From: Alphaproteobacteria bacterium
GTDB taxonomy: Bacteria > Pseudomonadota > Alphaproteobacteria > Micavibrionales > UBA1664
Length of the DNA: 5,531 bases
Direction: 5' to 3'
Assembly: GCA_030427215.1 (NCBI GenBank)
Contig: JAUHXB010000098.1
Span: 1 to 5,531 of the forward strand
This document shows positions 1-5,531 of this stretch, in pieces (the stretch's first letter is position 1; each line of letters opens with the position of its first letter). The notes beneath the pieces are model-generated. The model saw only the letters and a list, made by a program, of their open reading frames with translations, had not been told where the DNA came from and searched no databases. The position numbers were made by a program, and so were the translations under genes.

Positions 1-345
1 ATGACGATCTGTATAAGTCCTAACCAGTTTTGAAGCAATTTTCGTACAAAAAATGGGGGCGACATCAACATTCAGATATTTCTTCAAAATCGCCACGTCA
101 AAGCGTGCAAAATGGAAAATTTTTGTTACATTTTGATTTTGCAACAGTTTTTTGAGGTTTGGTGCATGATCAAAATCGTCTGGAAATAACTGTATCAAAT
201 GCGCATCACCGTCTCCATTTGATATTTGAACAACGCATAAACGGTCACGTTGCGGGTTTAACCCTTGTGTTTCTGTATCAATTGCGACGGCATCCGATGC
301 GTTAAAATCATCAGGCAAGTCATGTTTGTGAAGATAAATAGTCAT
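1..345 (-). CDS. rnd: Ribonuclease D (3'-5' exoribonuclease, DEDD superfamily), N-terminal part
   Basis: The minus strand is open from an ATG at 345 down to base 1 (115 codons, no stop), so the gene continues beyond the left edge. The protein begins MTIYLHKHDLP and carries the Exo I motif A-I-D-T-E-T-Q-G-L at residues 21-29, with D23 and E25 as the expected metal ligands. The Exo II region F-H-F-A-R-F-D at 77-83 supplies D83. The stretch C-T-K-I-A-S-K-L-V-R-T-Y-T-D-R-H at 100-115 is typical of the short (about 200 residue) alphaproteobacterial RNase D. The Exo III motif and any C-terminal part lie outside the window. The family trims RNA 3' ends, including tRNA precursors, in the cytoplasm. 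The gene is divergent from the polysaccharide genes and is probably a functionally unrelated neighbour. No Shine-Dalgarno is visible before the ATG. The family call is firm; the exact substrate is not shown by the sequence. Confidence 0.9.
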   Translation of the reverse strand, partial: MTIYLHKHDLPDDFNASDAVAIDTETQGLNPQRDRLCVVQISNGDGDAHLIQLFPDDFDHAPNLKKLLQNQNVTKIFHFARFDVAILKKYLNVDVAPIFCTKIASKLVRTYTDRH

Positions 346-362
346 AGCAATAACTTAATGGA

Positions 363-368
363 ATTATA
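363..368 (-). promoter_or_regulatory. Possible -10 element for the RNase D gene
   Basis: Read on the minus strand, 368 to 363 is a perfect TATAAT, 17 bases before the RNase D ATG. No good -35 exists at 16-18 bp spacing (AGATTT or neighbouring registers), and there is no extended TG. A start site about 7 bases downstream would fall near 356 and leave a leader of roughly 10 nt, which fits the missing Shine-Dalgarno. This is seen by eye only, and A+T-rich DNA produces such matches by chance. Confidence 0.4.
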
Positions 369-372
369 GTAT

Positions 373-401
373 TTGTCACACAAAAAAATCTTATATATCA
401 T
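373..401 (+). promoter_or_regulatory. Candidate sigma70-type promoter for the receiver/GGDEF-like gene, possibly leaderless
   Basis: TTGTCA (373-378) and TATCAT (396-401) are separated by 17 bp, each matching the consensus TTGACA/TATAAT at 5 of 6 bases. The expected start site, about 7 bases past the -10, falls at about 408-409, on the ATG at 409. The transcript would therefore be leaderless or nearly so, consistent with no Shine-Dalgarno. The element overlaps the candidate RNase D promoter on the other strand. It is a prediction from consensus spacing alone. Confidence 0.45.
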
Positions 402-408
402 GAATACC

Positions 409-1230
409 ATGAAAATATTAGTCATTGACCGTGATCGCACAACGATCGACACATTTGAAACATTATCAAAAGACCATGAAAACATTCAGTTGACGGTTGA
501 GACAACCAAAACCGCCGCAATGGAACGATTAAAATCTGAGGATTATGATGCCGTTTTTATTGACCCTGCCCCACAAAATGATGAGTTGAGGCCCTTTATC
601 ATCGGAATACGGCGTGTTTGCAAAACATTTATACCCGTGATTGTCATGTCACATAAGTTTAGTGAAAATGATGCACGAAGCCATGGCGCAGGTGATTTCC
701 TTCCAAAACCAATTGATAATGACATTTTTGTTAAAAAGCTTGAAAATATCAAAAATTTTACTACGTTTAATTCACAACTTCATGATGATACAAATCATTA
801 CCCTAGCGCCGAAGGGGTGATTTCAAAATCCGCTTTTAATCAAATTTTTATATCTTGCCTTGACCGGTCTGATCGATACGGTGACAAAACGTTTTTAATG
901 TTTACGCGCATTGAAAATATAGATGATATACAAAACACGCATGGCGTAGAAGCGGCCTCGCAACTGTGTGATAAATTGAAATATTACACCATGAAAACAC
1001 GTCGTTTGAGTGATATTGCCGGGCGGACTGCTCATAACGAAATCTGCCTCATGCTGATGCGTCCACGTAATGATGATGAACCACTATTGGCGGCGCAAAG
1101 ATTGGCCGAAACAATCAAAGGATGCCATAATCTTATAACTTTGGATAATATTGATATAGCACCGCAAATATCGGTATCGCTGATGGCCATCCCATCAGGT
1201 GAAATTCAATTCCATCAAAACTTTGAATAA
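409..1230 (+). CDS. Response-regulator-like protein: receiver domain fused to a degenerate, shortened GGDEF domain
   Basis: The reading frame is open from a TTG at 373, but ATG 409 (MKILVIDRDR) gives the usual receiver N-terminus; ATG 400 is an alternative three codons upstream. From 409 the protein has 273 residues. Residues 1-118 are a receiver: acidic pocket D7-R8-D9, phosphoacceptor candidate D52, S81 at the Thr/Ser position, and K100 in L-P-K-P. Residues 137-262 resemble GGDEF, with G-V-I-S-K-S-A-F-N near the start, but the signature RxGGDEF reads R-T-A-H-N-E-I at 206-212. The usual C-terminal A-D-x-A-L-Y-x-A-K segment is absent. It is therefore unlikely to be an active diguanylate cyclase. 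R8 sits where CheY has metal-binding D13. No membrane segment or DNA-binding domain is visible. Lying just before an exopolysaccharide export module, it is plausibly a cytoplasmic regulator of that locus; the target is unknown. Confidence 0.75.
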   Translation: MKILVIDRDRTTIDTFETLSKDHENIQLTVETTKTAAMERLKSEDYDAVFIDPAPQNDELRPFIIGIRRVCKTFIPVIVMSHKFSENDARSHGAGDFLPKPIDNDIFVKKLENIKNFTTFNSQLHDDTNHYPSAEGVISKSAFNQIFISCLDRSDRYGDKTFLMFTRIENIDDIQNTHGVEAASQLCDKLKYYTMKTRRLSDIAGRTAHNEICLMLMRPRNDDEPLLAAQRLAETIKGCHNLITLDNIDIAPQISVSLMAIPSGEIQFHQNFE

Positions 1231-1308
1231 ATATTTTTATTCCCATGCAAATCATGTAATTTAAGGAAATGGCATTTCGTCATATTCTTTATAAAAAAAC
1301 GTGTAATC

Positions 1309-2595
1309 ATGACCGTACGACATAATGCAATTATTGTGATGGGATTTGCCATAGTTGGGTTCGGCGGTGTTCACAGCGCCTATGCCGCAGACCCTATGGC
1401 CTCTATGCCTGTATTGGAACGGTCCTTTAAAGATTTTGCACCTATTGGTTTTAAATTGGGAACTTTCGACGTCTTTCCTAATCTCGATACATCGGTTGAA
1501 TATACCTCAAACACATTGCAATCAGACACCAACGAAGAATCAGAAAGCATTTACCGAGCTCGTGCGGGTGTGAATGGGCGGTCTGTATCAGGTCGCCTCA
1601 AAACCGATATTAGCGGTTTTATAGAACGATTAGATTATCAAAAAACCGATGGGTTTGATCAGGTCAACTTCTTGGCCAATGCCAAAACTGAATACACGAT
1701 ATCCCCTGTTGCTTCCGTTTCTGGAGAGATTGATATTGAAAGAAAACATCAGACACGTTACCAGGCCGGAACCATTGCATCGGCCTTTGACCCTATCCAA
1801 ATTGATGAATATGGTTTTTTAACATCTCTTATGCTCAATCCGGGATCCATTAAATGGGCTGCATCAGCTGAATACGAAAATATTTCACATGACGATACTG
1901 TTTTAAATGCAACGGGCACGCCCCTTATACAATCTGATAGAGACAGATCTCTTTACTCTCTGGGCTTACGAGCAAATTTCGAAAAATTTTCAACACAACA
2001 AGACGTGGGATTCACACCTTTCTTGGGTATAAAAACAACAAGAACAGTTTTCGAGAGACGTAATTTCGACACAACCACAAATAAATTTTCGGGTATTGAC
2101 CAATCCAATACGCGCTACAGCCTCTCTGGGGGCATCGATATAAAGACAAAAGGAAAATGGCGTGGTTCCGCGAGTCTCGGCTATGGCCTATCTAATCCAG
2201 ATGACGATAGATTGGATAAACAAGGGGCCAGTGTTGTCGATATAGACCTAACATATCTTTATTCACCCCTGACCAATTTTATTTTCGAAGCGGAACGGTT
2301 TTTTACAAATGATACTGATTCCTCTGACAGCACACTCGAAACGCGATTAAGTGGACGTGTCGTTCACGAGCTAACGCGCCAATGGATTTTAAGCACAGGA
2401 ATATCATACGTGAATCGTGAGTTTGGCGGAAATCTTGAGGATGATACGATTGAAGGAAATATCGGATTCACACATCTTATCAATAATCGCTTTGCCATTG
2501 ATGGTGATGTCAAATATATCTCTCGCGAATCAAATCAACAAAACGGCGATTACGATGAAACGCGTGCAATGATCCGCTTAAAAACAAAATTTTAA
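1309..2595 (+). CDS. Outer-membrane beta-barrel protein of exopolysaccharide locus (BBP2/VpsM-like)
   Basis: The 428-residue protein starts with a Sec signal peptide: M-T-V-R-H, a hydrophobic core at about 7-20, and a probable cut after A-Y-A (residue 26). The mature start is followed by L-G-T-F-D-V-F-P-N-L-D-T-S-V-E-Y-T-S-N-T at about 50-69, which matches the opening of putative beta-barrel porin 2 family proteins (G-x-F-x-x-x-P-x-L...Y-x-x-N). The remainder is alternating polar/hydrophobic strands with D/N/S-rich turns. It ends in I-R-L-K-T-K-F, with the C-terminal Phe typical of barrels recognised by the BAM machinery. Its place directly before a short OPX lipoprotein suggests it provides the outer-membrane pore for the polymer. 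No Shine-Dalgarno is seen before ATG 1309; an AAGGA at 1263-1267 is too far away. The barrel call is strong; the porin partnership is inferred from context. Confidence 0.8.
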   Translation: MTVRHNAIIVMGFAIVGFGGVHSAYAADPMASMPVLERSFKDFAPIGFKLGTFDVFPNLDTSVEYTSNTLQSDTNEESESIYRARAGVNGRSVSGRLKTDISGFIERLDYQKTDGFDQVNFLANAKTEYTISPVASVSGEIDIERKHQTRYQAGTIASAFDPIQIDEYGFLTSLMLNPGSIKWAASAEYENISHDDTVLNATGTPLIQSDRDRSLYSLGLRANFEKFSTQQDVGFTPFLGIKTTRTVFERRNFDTTTNKFSGIDQSNTRYSLSGGIDIKTKGKWRGSASLGYGLSNPDDDRLDKQGASVVDIDLTYLYSPLTNFIFEAERFFTNDTDSSDSTLETRLSGRVVHELTRQWILSTGISYVNREFGGNLEDDTIEGNIGFTHLINNRFAIDGDVKYISRESNQQNGDYDETRAMIRLKTKF

Positions 2596-2610
2596 CCCTA
2601 TGAAATCACA

Positions 2611-2631
2611 ATAAAATTCTTTGTATTTTAT
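2611..2631. repeat. Short A+T inverted repeat between the barrel and OPX genes
   Basis: ATAAAAT (2611-2617) and ATTTTAT (2625-2631) are perfect inverted copies around the 7-base loop TCTTTGT, within the 85-bp gap after the barrel gene. The stem has no G-C pairs and no T-run follows, so it does not qualify as an intrinsic terminator. It could be a weak hairpin or a protein-binding palindrome, or just chance in A+T-rich DNA. The same gap holds TATAAG at 2665-2670, a lone -10-like match without a convincing -35. Confidence 0.25.
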
Positions 2632-2680
2632 GATGACGCAGATACAATTGCATGATTAGTATTCTATAAGACATTTTTCT

Positions 2681-3241
2681 ATGCGTAATTTCTGGGTTTT
2701 CATCTTTAGTTTTTTCCTCCTATTTGGCTGTAGCGGCGAATGGGAAAAATATCCCATTCAAAATGTTGACACTGATTTAACACGATTTATTCAGGCAGGC
2801 GATACTATCTCTGTTTCCATTTTTGGAGAGCCTTTATTGTCTGGTGATTATATCGTTTCCCAAGAGGGATACGTACAAATGCCCCTCGTCAATAATATCT
2901 ATCTCAACGGCAAAACACTGAATACAGCGCAAAAAGCCATAGCAACGTCTTATCAAAATCAAGGGTTTCTTGTTAACCCTCAAATTACAATATCAATTGC
3001 CGAAAGCCAAACAGTGTTTGTCATTGGTGAAGTCGTTAATTCCGGGGAATATTCCTTTAAAGAAAATATGACTGTCCTGGACTTGGTTGCAAAATCAGGC
3101 GGGTTTAGTTACCGCGCAAACCAAAACCAGTTTGACCTTATTCGAAAACAAGCTGATGGAAATGACCGTGTCAAAAAAGCTCTAATTTCGACCAGAATTC
3201 GTGCCGGAGATGTTATCCGAGTGCGAGAAAGATTCTTTTGA
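2681..3241 (+). CDS. Polysaccharide export lipoprotein, short Wza/OPX family
   Basis: The 186-residue protein has a lipoprotein signal: hydrophobic residues 4-15 and lipobox L-F-G-C with the lipidated Cys at 17, followed by Ser. The polysaccharide-export domain starts near residue 32 (F-I-Q-A-G-D-T-I-S-V-S-I-F-G-E-P) and continues through L-S-G-D-Y-I-V and G-Y-V-Q-M-P-L-V. One SLBB-type domain follows, with V-F-V-I-G-E-V-V-N-S-G-E-Y at about 112-124 and M-T-V-L-D-L-V-A-K-S-G-G-F-S-Y-R-A at about 130-146. The protein stops after the single SLBB unit, at R-V-R-E-R-F-F. It lacks the additional domains and C-terminal amphipathic helix by which E. coli Wza spans the outer membrane. OPX proteins form the periplasmic/outer-membrane channel for capsule or exopolysaccharide. 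Its stop overlaps the next gene's start (TGATG at 3239-3243), indicating translational coupling to the co-polymerase. No Shine-Dalgarno precedes ATG 2681. Confidence 0.92.
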   Translation: MRNFWVFIFSFFLLFGCSGEWEKYPIQNVDTDLTRFIQAGDTISVSIFGEPLLSGDYIVSQEGYVQMPLVNNIYLNGKTLNTAQKAIATSYQNQGFLVNPQITISIAESQTVFVIGEVVNSGEYSFKENMTVLDLVAKSGGFSYRANQNQFDLIRKQADGNDRVKKALISTRIRAGDVIRVRERFF

Positions 3242-5262
3242 TGAACAATGAAACATCAAATTCCTTCTCACGATATTCAATAGAAACGGGCAATAATGAC
3301 ATTGCAGCCGTTTTAAATATTTTATATGCACGAAAATATATCATCCTTCTATTTTTTCTCTTGGGCTTTTTCCTCTCTTATCTATATGTGTTCCAAGCAA
3401 AAGAGCAGTACTCAGCCTCAGCAAAAATCATGCTATCTCAAGCTAATGTGACGTCTCGTACTGGCTCAGCCCTACAGACCCTTTTGTCGACGGGTAAACT
3501 TGATGTCGCAGATCTACTCTCCCAGATAGAGGTCATAAAATCTCCAGAAATACTGGCGGAGCTTATTAAGGATCAAAAATTATTTCTTGACCCGAACTTT
3601 GCTGGATCCTCCGTTTTTAATAACTATGATGAAATTACTACAGGGCGCCAAAGGGCTATTATTAATTCTGTTAAAAACAATTTATCAATCACGCCCATTT
3701 TGGGGACTTCCATTATTGAAATTTCAATGACATCCGGCAGCCCTAAAAAAGCCGCCGATATCATTAACGCGCTGATCAAGGTCTATGGACAAAAAGAAAT
3801 CGAGCGCAATCAAAAAAAGGCTGAGTTTGTTTCAGACTGGCTTGCAGAAAGATTAGAAATATTAGAAGAAGAAGTCCGTGATGCGGAAATTGCCCTTGAA
3901 AATGCAAAAGAGGAAAATAACCTGAACCTGTCCAGTTCTGATGATTCTCGCCTCATTCGTATTGAGTTATTGACAAAAGAATTGTCTATTGCCCAAGCCG
4001 AAAAAGCAGAAACACAAGCAACATTAGATGCAATTGAAAAAGCGCGTTCAAATAATCTGCGCATGGATGCCATACCAGACATTGTTTCGAATAAAGTGAT
4101 CGAAAATTTTAAATTTGAAGAAGCACGCCTTTTAAAACGTAAAGCGATGTTGGAAGAACGTTATGGACCCAAACACCCTGAAATGATTGCTTTTAGTGCC
4201 GAGTTCAAGGGGTTTCGTGAACGGCTCAAAAGTGAAATAGAAACGATTTACTTGATGTTGGAAAACCAAGTTAAAATTGAAGATAGAAGAATTGAGGGGC
4301 TGAATAACGAAATTACAAAATATAGAGATTCTTATAAAGGTGATGCAGAACAACGCCTTAAAATTCGCAATTTAAGAACAAGCGCAGATACGTCGCGTGC
4401 ATTGCTTAGCAACTTTACAAAATCTTATCTGGAATCTCTTCAAAATGTTAAAATGGATCGAAATCCAATACGGATCATTGCAGAGGCCGTTCCATCATCA
4501 TCCCCTATCTATCCTAAAAAATCTTTGATTGTTGTTTTAAGCTCTATAACTGGCCTTTTCTTGGGCATCTTTATCGCGCTTGTTATAGAACGCGTTCAAA
4601 ATACAATTCAAACACCCCAACAAATCGAAAAACTAACATCACTGCCTGTTTTTGGCCTGATCCCCAAAACACGTTTTTCAAAACATAATGAAGCATCGCA
4701 ATATATCACAGAAAATCCAGCATCACTATTAAGCGAGCTTGTCCGCACGCTCTTTACAACGATACAATTGCGCAAACCACATCATAAAAATGGGGGTCGC
4801 GTTATTACGCTTACTTCAACATTATCTGGTGAAGGGAAAACAACAACATCAATATGGTTGGCGACCATCGCCGCACAAAACGGTAAAAAAGTTTTAATTA
4901 TGGATGCCGATATGCGTCGACCGTCATTGCATAAGGCATATGGAATTGGCAACTCGAAAGGTGTCGTTGATTATTTGAGTGATCGTTTACCATTGGATGA
5001 AACAATATACAAAAAACATCCTTCTGGCGTCCATGTGATGACCGGAAAGGCCATTCCAACCCATGCGCTAACTTTATTAAATAGCGAACGTATGGACACG
5101 TTATTACGCCGCCTGAAAGATGACTATGATCTCATCATCATTGATGTGCCAACCGCCCTTATCTTCTCTGACGCGCTTGTCATGGCAAAGCAATCTGACC
5201 ACACTCTTTATGTTGTTGAAGCAAATTCAACAAGGAGCGCTACAAGTTGGAAAGACCATTAA
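3241..5262 (+). CDS. Polysaccharide co-polymerase / BY-type tyrosine kinase (Wzz-GNVR-CpsD/Wzc-like), 3' end disrupted
   Basis: ATG 3241 is preferred over the in-frame TTG at 3238; it shares one base with the upstream stop (TGATG), and GAGAAAGA at 3225-3232 is a weak ribosome site. From there the product is 673 residues. Residues 20-51 are a Wzz N-terminus with TM1 at about 33-51. A long periplasmic, Glu/Lys-rich coiled coil occupies about 185-400, including R-Y-G-P-K-H-P-E-M at 307-315. The proline-containing I-Y-P-K-K-S (423-428) precedes TM2 (about 428-449). The cytoplasmic kinase has Walker A S-G-E-G-K-T-T (K533), Walker A' V-L-I-M-D-A-D-M-R-R-P (551-561) and Walker B L-I-I-I-D-V-P (631-637). 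Such proteins control chain length and autophosphorylate on a C-terminal Tyr cluster. Here recognisable homology stops near residue 665, then S-W-K-D-H and a stop. The final G-V-V-L-N-like strand and Tyr tail are missing, because the DNA changes to another gene. The oligomerisation motif ExxRxxR reads E499-xx-R502-xx-F505. Confidence 0.9.
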   Translation: MNNETSNSFSRYSIETGNNDIAAVLNILYARKYIILLFFLLGFFLSYLYVFQAKEQYSASAKIMLSQANVTSRTGSALQTLLSTGKLDVADLLSQIEVIKSPEILAELIKDQKLFLDPNFAGSSVFNNYDEITTGRQRAIINSVKNNLSITPILGTSIIEISMTSGSPKKAADIINALIKVYGQKEIERNQKKAEFVSDWLAERLEILEEEVRDAEIALENAKEENNLNLSSSDDSRLIRIELLTKELSIAQAEKAETQATLDAIEKARSNNLRMDAIPDIVSNKVIENFKFEEARLLKRKAMLEERYGPKHPEMIAFSAEFKGFRERLKSEIETIYLMLENQVKIEDRRIEGLNNEITKYRDSYKGDAEQRLKIRNLRTSADTSRALLSNFTKSYLESLQNVKMDRNPIRIIAEAVPSSSPIYPKKSLIVVLSSITGLFLGIFIALVIERVQNTIQTPQQIEKLTSLPVFGLIPKTRFSKHNEASQYITENPASLLSELVRTLFTTIQLRKPHHKNGGRVITLTSTLSGEGKTTTSIWLATIAAQNGKKVLIMDADMRRPSLHKAYGIGNSKGVVDYLSDRLPLDETIYKKHPSGVHVMTGKAIPTHALTLLNSERMDTLLRRLKDDYDLIIIDVPTALIFSDALVMAKQSDHTLYVVEANSTRSATSWKDH

Positions 5263-5531
5263 TCTGGCAGCATTGTCCCGTGCCACAGGAATAAGCGTAA
5301 CGCCGATTCGCGAGGCCTTGAGTCAGTTGGAACATGCCCGTATTTTAAAAGCGATACCCAATCGAGGATTCGTGGTGGCCAGATTAACTCCAGATGAAGC
5401 CAAGAACATTGTGGAAACTATAGCTCAGTTGGAAGTGATGGCTTTGGAGAATTCCCTATTCAACACCGTGGAAATAGAGCTCCTGATAAGCTTGCAAACT
5501 CAAATGGTAGAAGCAAAAACCGTTGCTCAGT
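5210..5531 (+). CDS. GntR-family (FCD/FadR-type) transcription regulator, N-terminal part
   Basis: In a frame shifted +1 from the BY-kinase, the DNA is open from ATG 5210 to the window end (107 codons, no stop), so the 3' end is missing. The residues read as a GntR winged helix-turn-helix: I-Q-Q-G-A-L-Q-V-G-K at 6-15, helix-turn-helix L-A-A-L-S-R-A-T-G-I-S-V-T-P-I-R-E-A-L at 19-37, then L-E-H-A-R-I-L and the wing A-I-P-N-R-G-F-V-V at 48-56. An FCD-like helical ligand-binding domain begins at about 60 (L-T-P-D-E-A-K-N-I-V-E-T-I-A-Q-L-E). GntR/FCD proteins are usually metabolite-responsive repressors. The true start is uncertain: family members usually carry another 10-20 residues before this point, and the ATG at 5210 lies inside BY-kinase coding sequence. 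The gene was probably longer at its 5' end and is joined here to foreign sequence. The regulated pathway cannot be told. Confidence 0.8.
   Translation, partial: MLLKQIQQGALQVGKTINLAALSRATGISVTPIREALSQLEHARILKAIPNRGFVVARLTPDEAKNIVETIAQLEVMALENSLFNTVEIELLISLQTQMVEAKTVAQ
5213..5240. other. Homology breakpoint: BY-kinase sequence joined to GntR regulator sequence
   Basis: Frame 1 reads as BY-kinase up to about 5235 (L-Y-V-V-E-A-N-S-T-R-S). Frame 2 reads as GntR from about 5213 (L-L-K-Q-I-Q-Q-G-A-L). After about 5240 only the GntR frame makes sense, and before 5213 only the BY-kinase frame does. The exact join is therefore somewhere in these bases. No insertion-sequence end, inverted repeat or target duplication is visible. 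Hand-counted G+C is about 44% over 5101-5220 and about 46% over 5241-5530, so composition does not separate the two sides. Assembly chimerism and genuine illegitimate recombination are both possible. Confidence 0.65.

Noticed and set aside
373..408. Extended N-terminus of the receiver protein starting at TTG 373
   Set aside because: The extra residues are not receiver-like, and TTG 373 is itself within a good -35 hexamer. M-K-I-L-V-I-D from ATG 409 is the typical family start.
543..752. Minus-strand reading frame inside the regulator gene
   Set aside because: It is a shadow of the receiver coding sequence, with no family resemblance and no initiation signal. The minus-strand frames at 3810-4082 and 4132-4353 inside the BY-kinase gene are rejected for the same reason.
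1226..1241. AATAAA...TTTATT inverted repeat at the end of the regulator gene, as a terminator
   Set aside because: The stem is six A-T pairs with no G-C and no distinct T-run, too weak for an intrinsic terminator. The genes may still be co-transcribed.
1269..1325. An 18-codon reading frame before and across the barrel gene start, as a possible leader peptide
   Set aside because: AAGGA lies only one base before its ATG, too close for a ribosome site. The peptide has no recognisable feature or attenuator-like hairpin beside it.
2621..2648. TTGTAT-16-TACAAT as a promoter for the OPX gene
   Set aside because: The -35 matches consensus at only three of six bases in A+T-rich DNA. It is not distinguishable from chance.
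5213..5531. Insertion sequence or transposon end at the BY-kinase/GntR join
   Set aside because: No terminal inverted repeat, target duplication or transposase-like reading frame is present. The right-hand sequence is an ordinary regulator gene.

Overview
The window looks like a piece of an A+T-rich Gram-negative chromosome, probably alphaproteobacterial. The basis for that is the short type of RNase D with its C-T-K-I-A-S-K-L-V-R-T-Y-T-D-R-H stretch, an outer-membrane barrel and export lipoprotein, and a near-absence of Shine-Dalgarno sequences. The taxonomic call is an inference from reading the proteins. No search was run.

Layout. Positions 1-345 hold the 5' part of an RNase D gene on the minus strand, running off the left edge. 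A 63-bp divergent intergenic region (346-408) contains two overlapping promoter-like sequences facing opposite ways. Four plus-strand genes follow: a receiver plus degenerate-GGDEF protein (409-1230), a signal-peptide-bearing outer-membrane beta-barrel (1309-2595), a short Wza/OPX-type polysaccharide export lipoprotein (2681-3241), and a Wzz/BY-kinase-type inner-membrane protein (3241-5262). The last two overlap by one base (TGATG). From about 5213-5240 the homology changes abruptly, in another frame, to the N-terminal winged helix of a GntR/FCD-type transcription regulator that runs off the right edge.

How the parts fit. The last three genes form the envelope-spanning export module of a Wzx/Wzy-type exopolysaccharide system. 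The BY-kinase/co-polymerase sits in the inner membrane and sets chain length. The short OPX lipoprotein forms the periplasmic collar. The beta-barrel probably supplies the outer-membrane pore, since this OPX lacks the C-terminal membrane helix found in Wza. The leading receiver/pseudo-GGDEF protein is a plausible regulator, but its catalytic GGDEF residues are lost and one receiver metal-binding acid is replaced by Arg, so it probably works by binding partners rather than by making c-di-GMP.

The most important caution is the junction near 5225-5240. The BY-kinase loses its last strand/helix and Tyr-rich tail exactly where the GntR homology begins. This is either a real rearrangement or an assembly chimera, and the rest of the polysaccharide locus is not visible.
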